Below are positions 1-10,900 of a stretch of 64,000 bases of DNA, piece by piece (the first letter of the stretch is position 1; each line of letters begins with the position of its first letter). The notes under the pieces are model-generated. The model had not been told where the DNA came from, searched no databases, and saw nothing but the letters and a program-made list of their open reading frames with translations. Both the position numbers and the translations under genes were made by a program. This DNA comes from Desmodesmus armatus (taxonomy: Eukaryota; Chlorophyta; Chlorophyceae; Sphaeropleales; Scenedesmaceae): assembly GCA_007449985.2 (NCBI GenBank), contig VIIQ02000068.1:310001-374000 (forward strand). The letters run 5' to 3'.

Positions 1-1478
1 CGCACCCCACAAAAGATCACGACCTGGGTATGGTATGCGAAACAACCGCGGCAAGTCCTGCAGTATGTTGGCCCAACAAGCCATGAATGTATACATGTGC
101 CTGAACAACTGAACCTGCAGGCGGCGGCCTGCGATGTCCAACAGCATGGTGCCCTCTGACAGGCCCATGACCACAAAGACACTGTGTTGGAACCAAACGA
201 AACATATAGAACTGCATGTTGTCACGGTGACACACCACATGAAGGGCAGAGTGCATCGGCACTCTGTCCTTGCAGTCCTGTGAAAACAACAAAACACTCC
301 TAGCACGGAACACCCCAGATACATGGGGGTGATGCAATTGCAACACCAACAACAGCCCTCAGTCGGTCACACACAGCAGGCAACACCAACAACAGCCCTC
401 ACAACATGCACGGCACCAACAGCAGCTGCCGGCCCAAGCGGCAAGATTGACGGCTTGAAGGTGCAATGCAAGCACTCACTCAAAACACAGCACACTCACG
501 GCGCCGCCTCCTCAAAAGAGGCACACAGGTAGGGTTGCCCCGCCATCTTCACCGTCAAGACAAACTCAGTGGCCCGTCACGCAAACACACCAAGACAGCA
601 CTGTGCCGCAAACAAGAATGCCCCAGACATCGACGCAGGTAACGCAAACTCGCGCCCAGGTGCTGCCTCACCAAAAGCAGTAGCTACTGATAGGCTACCA
701 GTGCCCAAAAACTGCCCACCACTGCAGCACACTCAGTTGTCCCGCAGGCAGCTACTAGCCTTCTAGTAGCGCACCGTGCGCTGCTGCAGCAACACGGCAA
801 GAGCGATCCGCCGCTTTGCTGTCTGCTGAGCAGTGTGCCACACCTCACAAGTGGCAGTCGCCCTAGTTTGCCACATAAATCCAGGCATGTGTGTTGAAGT
901 AACAAACCAGAAGTAACAAACCACGAACACCAGGGCTGCTGAGATGCAATCAGACAAGTCTCCAAAGCACCACCAGCGCCACAATGCACAGCTTAGCTGG
1001 TTTGGGGCATACTTGCCCTTGCTTCACTTGGAGACACAAGCAAGCTCCACAAGCAAGCTCCAAGACCCGATAACACCACAGAGCGCAACTGTTTGTTGCT
1101 GTGGTGACCACCACAGCCAGGTGGCCAAGGTGCAGGTATATTCACCACACACAACCACCAAGAGAAGCCTTGGTGAAAAGGCCAAGGTGACACCACAGTG
1201 ACAACTCCACAGGGAGAAAGAGGGCTGCGCAGCTGCCATGTGGGAACAACACACTCAAGCTGAAAGTGTCTGCGCGGCTGTCAATGGCTTGAAACACGCT
1301 TGATAACTGCTATGCAAGCAGCCTCGCCCTGCACAACCAAAATGCAATACCAGGCACAGTCGTGCAGTGCAAGCGTGGATTGGGTCGCTGCTGTTTTCCA
1401 GATATTAAACCCCCTCTCAAAGAACTCTTGGGAAAAATACTGTCTCTGCAACCACAAGGCGTAATCCTTGAGTTGATA

Positions 1479-1527
1479 ACCCTCTTAGCAACAACCCTCT
1501 TTGCAACAACCCTCTTAGCAACAACCA
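1479..1527. repeat. 15-bp tandem repeat, about 3 copies
   Basis: The unit AACAACCCTCTTAGC occurs about three times head to tail, the middle copy with TT in place of TA. It is not in a supported coding frame. It is a simple minisatellite with no assigned function. Confidence 0.6.
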
Positions 1528-3375
1528 CTGCAGCTGTGCCCGTGCTGCATCCTTCAATTAGAGTGCCGCAGCAGCCCGTTGACACTCCCAAGCGGTCCCA
1601 GTCATGTGCGGTTCCAAGTTTTTAGGATCTGCCTAGTCTGTGAGACAGCCGATGGGCGTGCCCCTGCTATCACACCTGCCCTAAGTGCATGTTTTGCACC
1701 TTTACAAGGCCGGGGGCGTTGCCAGCACCCCGGAGGGTTCAAGCACCGGCATGACTGAGACGGCTTGGGGTGCCTGCGTAGGTAGCCTTTGGCAACGGGT
1801 CAAAGACGTGGGGCTGTATGGCTGCAGGGTGGCCGTCACTGCGGTGCAGCACCATGACGAGTCCATCACTGGGCTGGCCTTGCAGACCCATGAAGTACTC
1901 TGCGAGCAGAAGCAGGCAGAAGCAGAACATGCATCATGGCACTGCCGTCTGGATGTTTTCAGTTTGTGCATGTGTCCAGTCAGAAAATTGTGCAGTTGAC
2001 AATATTGCTGTGCGGCACACATGCTGGCGTGATGGAGCCCTGGAGCCCTATCTTCTGAAACACAGCAATAGCAATAATATACGGTTCAACCCTGGCAGGC
2101 AATGCCATTGATGTGTGGCGAATATGTCTGCGTATGTAGCAGTGTAATAGCACTGCATGCCTTGCAATCAGGCCGCCCTCTCTCACAGAATTGCAGACCG
2201 TTTGCAGTGTACAAGCCTGGGCGGACCCACCTGCTGAGTCGAAGCGCGACTGACGCTGCAGCACAACACACATGGCATGCCACGGCAGAAGCAGGGCAGG
2301 GGATGCAACAGGTCAGAAAACGCCACATCATGATGCCCAGTGCATGTTACTCCCTGATGTAAGACACTGCAATATCAGCAGTTTGCTTCGTTGTCTTCCT
2401 TCGCATCTGCTGTGCAACCCTGTATCGAGCGGGGTCAAGCAGTCCACAGCTGCTGCTGTCTCACCTTCAACAGCGGCCGTGCCTGCTTTCGTGGCAAGCA
2501 AGGAGCCACGGCCTGCTGCTCCTGCTGTGACACCAGTCCCATCCACGTTTCACGGTGCAGACGGCAACCTGGGCGTTGGGCATGTCGCAAGCCATGAGGG
2601 AGCTGTGGACACAGCAGCAGCAGATGGGATGGGGTGGGACAGGGTCGGATAAACGTGTCATGGCTCAAAACCAAAAGCAAAGCTTACAAGCTCGTGTCAT
2701 GTGCTTGGTATTCACCTTTAGATTGGATCTGCGGGAAGGTGTGTTTTGCCGCGCCTTCCTGAACAGCCGCTGCTAAGTGGACGAATAATGTTTGGGACAA
2801 ATTTTAAGGTTGGAGTTTGCAAAGAGGGGGCTGGGAGCTGCGCTGGGTTGTCCTTGGAGCAGGTTTTTTGCCGGGTGTAAACTGAGCTTCCAGAACTTCA
2901 CCCTAGGACATGATGATCAGCCGGTGGCAAAGGCCGTCAAAAGGGATCTGATCTATTTATATAGCAGCATCAAGCTGTTTGAAGAGCTCGTGGCTGCTGG
3001 ACCACATTGCTGTCCTGCAAGCCTTGCGTGACAGCAGTTGTGGTCAACCAACCACACTCAGTCTGAATCCATGGCCACCACCACCCTGAAAGTGTGGTTT
3101 GTCTCAGTGTGACATGCTGTTAACGTGTCTGAGTGTGATTTATATTGATGGTGCCTTTGGGGTCAGCGGCGTTTTCTGTTGCTCAGCACAGTGTGCCTGT
3201 TCCTCGTGTAGTTGCATGCTGAACTGGGACACAAGCCTGTGCAACCCTCCCACACAACGCTTTCTCCGGGGGCCTGGTTGGGTGGGTGGTTGGATGGGTG
3301 GGTGGGGGGGGGTGGAACACCCTATGGTGGTCTCACCAAGGGTAGCGCTTTGTGACACTGGTACACCCTGTTTCT

Positions 3376-3393
3376 GGGGGGGGGGGGGGGGGG
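3376..3393. repeat. G18 homopolymer
   Basis: An uninterrupted run of 18 G, followed about 110 bp on by a G12 run (3503-3514). Such tracts are prone to polymerase slippage and sequencing error and can form G-quadruplex-like structures. No gene overlaps it. Confidence 0.8.
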
Positions 3394-3907
3394 AGAAGCA
3401 AGGAGTGGAAACATGTTGGCGGCAGCTCAGGGGGGTTATCAACATTGCGTTGGCAATTGACAGAAATCTGGCCTGCTTTGCAGGAATTATAATAAGGTGC
3501 CCGGGGGGGGGGGGCACTTGCCATGAAGGTGTGAGAGCAACGCCACCCGTGACAGAAAGAAGCTGGGCGCACTAACAGGGTGTAAAAGTGCAGACATGAT
3601 GCCAGCGCAACTCAATCGTGCCCTCACCTGTACACTGCGCAACAGCCGCTGTGCAAGGGTGAGGCTGTGGGTGCTTCATGCAGGCATGTTCTTACTGACA
3701 TGGCCTGAGGGCTGCAAAAGAAAGGCTGTAAAGCCTTGCATGGTGTTTACCCATCCCATGTTGAAGGAGAAACATGGAGGACCTGCCTAGTAGGTAGCCC
3801 CCCCTCCAACGGATCCGGCCAATTGTCATGCCATGATGGTGTGACAATCTGTTTGCCAGCCTTACTCCGACGATCAGTACCACACCTATAAATTGCCGTT
3901 AAGGTAT

Positions 3908-4090
3908 GACAAGGGCCTTGCTCATGCATGTGGTCTGGTTGATGGCTTGAACCTGGCACTTGGACGGACTGCGTGTGCTGTGGTGAATCACAATGAGAAG
4001 GTGCAGGCATGTACTGCGATATGCCCTGGCTACTGTACTAGAGAGCCAGAGATTGCTGAACCTGTCGAAGACAAACTCAGTGACAGACGA
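3908..4090 (+). pseudogene. Decayed duplicate of the last exon of the downstream ectodomain gene
   Basis: This stretch is clearly homologous to 6590-6770 in the last exon of the TSR-like gene. Read in the matching frame it keeps the order GLAHA, LALG, CAVVN, VQAC, TA-CPGYCT, EPE-A-PVED, and the nucleotide match is obvious over roughly 170 bp. After position ~4075 the similarity stops and the frame reads unrelated residues. It lacks the TSR-like segment and the rest of the exon, so it is best read as a truncated duplicate. A real upstream paralogue with lost exons cannot be excluded. Confidence 0.7.
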
Positions 4091-4420
4091 CCTGACCTTT
4101 TGAGTTTGCAATTAGCCGCCCGTTTGTTTATTAATAACTTGTGTGCTGTGCCACTATGCCGCTGTACTTGGGACGCAGGCAATGGCAACGGGTAATAGAT
4201 AAAGCACAGGACAAACCCTGCACTTTCCTCGGCAAGTGTTGTCAGCAACCCAAATAACGTGAAGCTTACATAAAGGCTCAGAGTTAAAGTAACACAGCTG
4301 TACACAGTTCAGAAGCCGTATTGCCCTTCCTGTAAATCATTGATGACCGTAAGCATTTAATGGATAATTCGGTGGTAAACATAAAGATATTTGCAGGCGC
4401 ACGAGGGAGATCCGCTGCAG

Positions 4421-4443
4421 TACTGGTACTGGTACTGGTACTG
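4421..4443. repeat. TACTGG hexanucleotide repeat
   Basis: Almost four copies of TACTGG in tandem, between the duplicated exon remnant and the first recognised exon of the ectodomain gene. Simple microsatellite. Confidence 0.7.
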
Positions 4444-4653
4444 CACTGTGTATGACATTCAACGATCCAGGCCCAGAGACGAAACCTCGCAACAACCTTT
4501 GGGACTACGGTACGTTCCAAGTTGCGCGTGGGGCGTTTGGCAGCTCAGACCAGCTGTTTGACCCCAACTGCTGCAGTGTCAGACACAGATGTGCAGCTGT
4601 GTATGCATGCGGTACTCAATCATAAACAGTTTTGAATTCTCGTTTGCTGGCAG

Positions 4654-6931
4654 GACTCCATGAGCCAGGACGGCGTTCAGGTGCAGATAGGAGTGGGGAT
4701 TCAGGGTGCCAAGAAGACTCCTGAGACCCTCCTCGAGGTGCAGGCAGCTCCAGCAGCAGCTGATGTGTGCAGCAACCATGCATGCGGCCCCAGCACATGG
4801 TCCAGCAAGTGCATGTGGGGTGCCTTCCTCGTTGGCTGGATCTTTCCACCCGCTTGGTGGGCAGCAGTGGCAGGAGGCCTGCGATGTGGCAAGGACAATG
4901 AGTGCTTCATCAAGCGCCGCCAGGGCACCTGCACCGTTGCCTGGGCAGCAAACCTACTGATGGCGCTTGTCAGTGCTGTGGTGCTGATTTTGGTGCTGTC
5001 CATAGTGTTTGGCCGCCCGGGGCCCAACAAGACGGTGAGTGTTGGCAAACATGGACAATGGCACCCTCAGGCTCTGCATGTGCTGAGGGCTGGCCGGGTT
5101 CATGCTTGCATGTAGATGTGCCGAACATGTCACGCCATGCAGCTGCCTGTTGTGTCGTGTGAATGTACTAATTCTTGAGCCACAGTTCGTGTACTGCGGC
5201 CCAGCATGCGAGCTCACAGCTGAGCCTGCTAGCCAATCTTTCCAAAAGGCCCTGAGGCCCTGAGGACAGGCCCACTGCCTTTGCCCCTGCTTTGCGGTGC
5301 AGGTGCCTGAAACATTCACTGTTTGGGGCCCAAATACAACATGATGATTCCATGACCTCGCATGTTTGCCACCCTGCTGACCTGCAGGACCTTATTACAT
5401 CACCATGAGCGGACAGGGTGACCTCTTGCCCAACTTCAACGACCCTGCAGCACGGTACCTCCTTGCCCAGGCAGTGCATGCCGGCTTGGCTCTGCCCAAC
5501 ACGTACCCCTACACGAGTATCTCCATATGGCTTGACTCCAGTGTCACCCTGCCGGCCAGCACACCAGCACGCCGCAGGCTGCTTGCTGACACAACAGCGC
5601 CCCTCAACGAGACCTTAGAGGTGGCCGTGCTGGGCTACACACTGGAGAAAACCCCTGAGCTTCCCGCCAGCGAAAAGCTTGCTGCCCTTATTGAGGACGG
5701 CACTGCAGCGGATGAGGTGTCGACGCGCCTTGTCAGCGTGGGCTTAGTCAAGGCGGCGGACGTGGGCAAGCTGCAGCTTGGTCTACTGCCTAAGGTGCCA
5801 CGAGAGAAGCTGGCGTCTCTGTTGGCCAACAAGGACAACCCAGCATTCTCGCTGGTGCCCGTAGGTGAGTTGATAGGTCCGCTGAGGGGGTTGGGGGCGC
5901 ACACTATGCTTGTGTACAGCGTGTGACAAACTGTGCTTGCGTACAGCGTACAGGATGTGAACTTGAAGCCAACCTTCGCGCGCATGTCATGCACAGTTGC
6001 GCACTTGCCTCAGACTGGCCTACCTGCAGCTAAGGCACAGCCATGCTTACCGGGCTTCAAGACTGCTTGCATAGGACCCTGCTAGGAGCTTTGCAAGCTG
6101 GCTCGGCTGCCAAGCTTCATACGCAGTGCATGCAGCCTGCACGGGGCTGTAGACAGTAGTCCCGGCAGCAGTTTACTTCAACCGCCCAGCGATGCTCACA
6201 TGCAAGCAGCAGTGTCAGCCAATCGTTGTACCAGCATGCTGATGCTGCTGCCGCCACGTGCTGACCTGTCTGACTCTGCAGGCAAGCGGTGCAAGGGTGA
6301 CTGGACTGAGTGGACTGCATGCGAGGGCTGCGGCAACAGCACCCGCACCTTCATCATCCCAGGTGCTGAGGTCGAAACACCCGCTGTCGAGGAAGCTCAG
6401 ACTGAGTCAGAGGGCCAGGAACAGAATGAGACCAGGCGGCACCTGCTGGCAGCCAGCAGCAACAGCCAAGGCCATGGCAACAGTGCTGTCAAGGATGGGC
6501 GCAAGATGGACAACCCTGGCCCCGGGAAGCCAGCTTTCGGTTCACAGATGGCAGCAGCCGCTCAGTTTATCCAGCAGGTTCAAGGCCAGGGCCTTGCTCA
6601 TGCTTTTGGTCTGGGTCATGGCTTGGGCCTAGCGCTTGGACACATCAAGCAGTGTGCTGTGGTGAACAACACCGTGCAGGTGCAGGCATGTACTGCGACA
6701 TGCCCTGGCTACTGTACTGAAGCGCCAGAAGTTGCTGACCCGGTCGAAGACAGTGTGGACGTGTCGTTTGAGTGGCAGTGTGGCAGTGGCAGTTACAATG
6801 GCACTGTGTGCGAGGGCACATGCCAGGCCACTTCAGGTGTCGATGTCACTGTGGGTTTGGCAACTGCTATGTGCAGCAACAGCACTTATGCGCTTGTTGA
6901 TTACAACTGCACCGTGCCTTCACCGCCTTGA
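4654..6931 (+). CDS. Membrane-anchored ectodomain protein with a TSR-like segment, RRLLA motif and Cys-rich C-terminus (structure incomplete)
   Basis: Supported exons are about 4654-5034, 5388-5864 and 6282-6931 (TGA at 6929-6931). The last junction (GTGAGT donor at 5865, CTGCAG acceptor at 6281) is phase-consistent. Exon A encodes Cys-containing sequence and two hydrophobic stretches, one rich in Trp and one a clear membrane span ending in VLILVLSIVF. Exon B carries RRRLLAD, a basic/leucine motif common in volvocine algal cell-surface proteins. Exon C starts with WTEWTACEGCGNSTRTF, like the W-x-x-W-x-x-C start of thrombospondin type-1 repeats, then a Gly/His-rich linker and a Cys-rich tail with CPGYC and CEGTC and several N-glycosylation sequons. 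Exons A and B do not join in phase, so a small exon between 5035 and 5387 is missing from this model; 5186 onward (YCGPACELTAEP) is a candidate. The first exon could also lie further upstream, because 4653 reads as a splice acceptor. Function is unknown; a surface or wall-associated role is inferred. Confidence 0.65.
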
Positions 6932-7986
6932 ATATGTACATAAGCATAAGTTTGGTACAGGCATATGGAGTGTGGTAACTGCAGGAGCAGCTTGAAGTGA
7001 AGCTGGCTTGTGTCGTTGGGTCATGTCTGTGCTGTTCCATCTGATCAGCCATAACTGCATCCTGTGTCAAGCATGTATGGCACACAGGTGTCACACCTGT
7101 GTGGCTGACTCAGGGGCCCGTGTGAGCAGCAATGACACCCACTGTGGCTGGCTCGGACAGCATCATGTGCTGATGTTCAGCGTTGCCAACATTGAATTTG
7201 ATGTTGAGCCACATCACATCGCAACGCTGAACGTGACTGCTGGCTTTTTGGCACCCATTGGCAGCCAGCCGCCAACTCATGAGGATGTACCCATGTACCA
7301 GCAGCGGGTGTGGAAGCCCGCTTGCTTTCTGTTCATTAAGTATATCAATGAGATGCAGAGCTTCAAAAGCCGGAAATATTTTCTTCAGCCGGATTGGGCA
7401 GCTTTGGTGGCCGTCATGGTCTGTTGGGTGATATTACCACAGCTGCAAGGGCCCGTGGTGTGCCCCTAGTCGGACCAGGGTGCTCGCTACATAGTGAGTG
7501 TGCTGTGAGGGGAATGTGAGTGTACTTGAAATGTACTGTGCTGCAGCTGATGGTGTTGATTTTCTCAAATCTGAGGGCACACTGAGGTTCTTTGAGGTGC
7601 ACAGAAGCTACGAGCATGATATGTTTGTGTTTTGAGGCCTTGATTTTGGGTTGTGCCATTGCTTCACCATGGCTGCACCAGTTCCACTACTGACACGAAG
7701 GTATATGTGAAGGTTTGTCGGTGTTACACACGAACGTATGTGCGATGATTTTCCCAAGTTACAAAACGTAACAAGGACGTTTGTTCCATTATAGCGCTCT
7801 GCTGAACGCAACAACGACACCAGCAGCAGCAGCAGTCCCAGATCAAACAAGACGTTGGGGAAAGAAGGTTGTTAACGCTCATCATCCATCAGCTCACCGC
7901 TTCTCTTTTTGTCAGAATTCGCGGTTGTGGAGCTAGCTTGTCAAGCAGCCCTCAGATTGATATCCGCAGGGGGGCAGATCATCTAG
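6932..7986. other. Intergenic region, no clear gene
   Basis: Between the ectodomain gene and the KDZ gene. One plus-strand frame (about 7008-7469) is open for ~150 codons but starts without a good ATG and shows no domain, so it is not called. The last few hundred bases probably hold the KDZ promoter; no TATA box or other motif could be assigned with confidence. Confidence 0.4.
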
Positions 7987-10900
7987 ATGCAGCAGCAGCA
8001 GCAGGATGAGCTGGATGAGATTGAGGGTTGTATCTGGGGTGCACAGGCAGTTGCAGATACTGCACAGTTCAGAGCTAGTATAGCTGCTGAGCATGCTCAG
8101 CCGAGACGTGGGCCGGCAGCACAGCGAGGGCGCAGCACAGCGCGTACAGAAACAGGCAGGAGGCGTGCCGCCAGTGCACCAGGAGAGCGCCAGTCCCGCA
8201 GACAGCGCACAGGGTCCAGGGACGGCCGGCCAGCGGCAGGTCCTGGCAGGGGCAGCGGCTGGAATGCCAGCACGGCAGCACGAGCAGGGGCTGGTGACCT
8301 GCCCCCAGAGCCACAGGCCACTGATGCCGATCTGCAAGCAGACGCAGATGCACAGGCAGCTGCCTTCAGTGCTTTCAGGCAGGAGATGCAAGCTGAGAAT
8401 GACAGGTGTCAGGAAGAGCTACAAGCAGAAGCAGCAGCAGCAGCAGCAGATGCTGCCAACAGGCCCTCTGAGTGGGGTGAGCGCTGCGAGGAGGAAGAGC
8501 GACGCTGGCGCAGGCACGCCCCCAGCATCGGTGCTGCTGTGTTGCAGCAGTACGCTGCACCCGACCCAGGAGAGCAGTGCTGCATGTGCAGCACCCCAGG
8601 CTGTACCATCCGGTAAGTATGACTGCAGTTTGGGGCAGTGTGTGCTGTGGTCTGCAGCGCTGTTGCCAGACCAGATGTGCGACGGCTACTGACTGGTCAG
8701 CGGCTGCGAAGCCTGTTGGCACCCAGTTGTGCTTGCAGCGGACGCTCTCAGTCAACTGCAGCTGCCCCGCATGTCTTGTGTGTTGCCGTGCAGGTGCTTC
8801 ACCTGTTGTGCTGCTCACGGGTCTGTGTTCTACTGTGAGGCATGTGATGAGCAGCGCCACACCCACATACACATGCACAGGCGCCAGAAGTACAACGACA
8901 GCTGCTGGGAGGAGCTGCCACGGGCTGACCCCAACAACGGTGGGTCGAGTGGTGTGCTGACCATAGTAAATGCTATCACCGCTCACGTGCTGCCAGAAAC
9001 ACATGGTGGAGACTGCAGTGCAGTCGCCCGCCGCCCCCCACTTACTGCAGCTTGGAGTGCCTGGCACTGTGTGTCGGTTGTCCTTTAGCGCCAGACAGGT
9101 GCAAATGCTAATGTCACTGGTGGTGCGTGTCTGTGCTGCAGGCCACTTTCTATTTCAGCCGAGTCAGTGCACCAAGTGCAACAGCAGCTGCATCACTGAC
9201 ACTGTGGTCAAGACACAGGAGCTTGCTTACATCACAATGGGTGAGGCAGTCTTGTTTGATGCAGCTGGTCCTTGGGCAGAGCAGCAACTGCCTAGCGCTG
9301 GCCGTCACAGACCTCCTACCAGGTGTCAGGCTGTGGGTGCTGGCTTGTTGCACTGTTTGTCAACAGGTCACTGGGCTGCGTTTTGCCTCGTCCAATATCT
9401 GTGCCCCCCCCCCCCCCCCCGCCTGCAGGTGGTGTCATTAAAGCCAAGCGCGCTGCATACAAGTGCGGGAATCCACAGTGCGCAGCAGCAGTGTGGCAGC
9501 AGCCTGAGCAGTTTGTGTCTGTGGGCGCATGGCCGGCGTCCCTGGATGATGAGCACCTCAGGTCAGCACCATCCACGCTAGAAGCATTGTATGCCAGCTG
9601 GTTGCTTTCAGGGTGTGGCCGTCGGGTCAATCATCACTTCCTGTGAGCAGCATGTGTGCTTGTCCATACATCTACATGCAGTGCGCGGGCTGTTGACGCA
9701 GAGAGCGCAATGAGGCAATGTGGCAAGAGCGTGTCAATGTAGGCCTTGCCCATCTCTGTCTGGCAATTCTTGTATGTTTAACAATTGCTGTGCGCAGGAC
9801 CATCATCGCACAAGATGTGCTGCAGCTGTATGATGCCCTGAAGCTCCGCGCGCCCACAGTGTCACTGGATGCTTTCGTCAAGGCGCTTGCCGATGCCTCC
9901 TGGCACAGCAATCTGCAGCAGGTGTGTGTGGCAATGCAGTTACTCCTGGCCTCCTGCGACAACCTCGTGTCAGCACCTGGGCCGGAAGGCATGCATAGTT
10001 TTCAAACTTTCCGGTCCTTCTCTACCACCCATAGCGTGCCTGAGCGCCATGCTTTCCTGTGCTTTTCACTGCAGCCCTGGCAGAGCGTCAGCAGAAGCGC
10101 GTTCCGCCGTGCGGCAGACGAGTACAGCAGCTGCCAGCTTGACTTGCGCCTGGGAGTGAAACAGCTGAATGATCTGCACTGCCCAGCTTGCAGCGGAGGC
10201 AGCTGCGCTTACCACATAGACAGCAACATGAAGCTGTTTGTGTGGGAGCGTCTGCGGCAGTTGTGGCGGGAGCCCCACTTCAGGGAGTTCTTTGCTGGCA
10301 GCGCAGACGTACAGTGCACGCTTCAAGCTGTTGATGCTGCTCGGGTAGGTGGCCTGCTAGGTGGGATGTTGGCAGCTCATCAGCTGCTGGATGCGCTCAC
10401 CTGTCCGGCGGGGCTGACTCACTCACTCAACGGTCTGGCTTGATGTTGTGACACTTGTGTGATGCCATCGTGCACGTTGTTGGCATTGGTCACTCTTCTC
10501 GGCAATCACTGTCACAATATGGTGCCGTGGACGGCATCTGTCTTATACTAGGGCTTCTTTCCTGCTTGCAGGCAGGTGGGACTCAAGCTAGCAACGGCGT
10601 TGCTGCGGCGGCTGCAGAAGCAGCTGCTGAACGCACTGACAGGACCTGCAACGGCGTGTGGACAGCAGCAGGTGATGGACAGCAACGCCGGATGTCCAAG
10701 CAGGCTGTGACAGGGCGGTGTGTAGGTGAGCGCTGCGATTGGTCTGCTGCTTACAGTCATTTACAGTATTTTTGGTTCCATTGACTTCCTGCAGCTCTCG
10801 TCACCTTGAGAAAGCACGTCATGAACAACGAAAACAAATCGTGACCCCGCAAAACATTCATTGATGCATGTGTTTGTGCACTGTTATGCTGAGCATAGGC

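Larger units (their letters stand above)
1..3890. other. Gene-poor region, no supportable CDS
   Basis: Open frames here are short, overlap on both strands and show no recognisable domain or consistent splice pattern, so no gene is called. Visible content is repetitive: a ~20-bp direct repeat near 341-400 (CAACACCAACAACAGCCCTC twice), a 15-bp triplicate near 1479-1527, a G18 run at 3376-3393 and a G12 run at 3503-3514. It may include the 5' part or regulatory DNA of the ectodomain gene downstream, but the sequence does not show this. Confidence 0.5.

Noticed and set aside
3099..3575. 158-codon frame with Gly/Trp-rich sequence
   Set aside because: Created by poly-G runs; no complexity, no homologue recognised, conflicting frame on the other strand.
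7008..7469. 153-codon plus-strand frame after the ectodomain gene
   Set aside because: No ATG context, no domain and no splice partner; noted as possible but unsupported.
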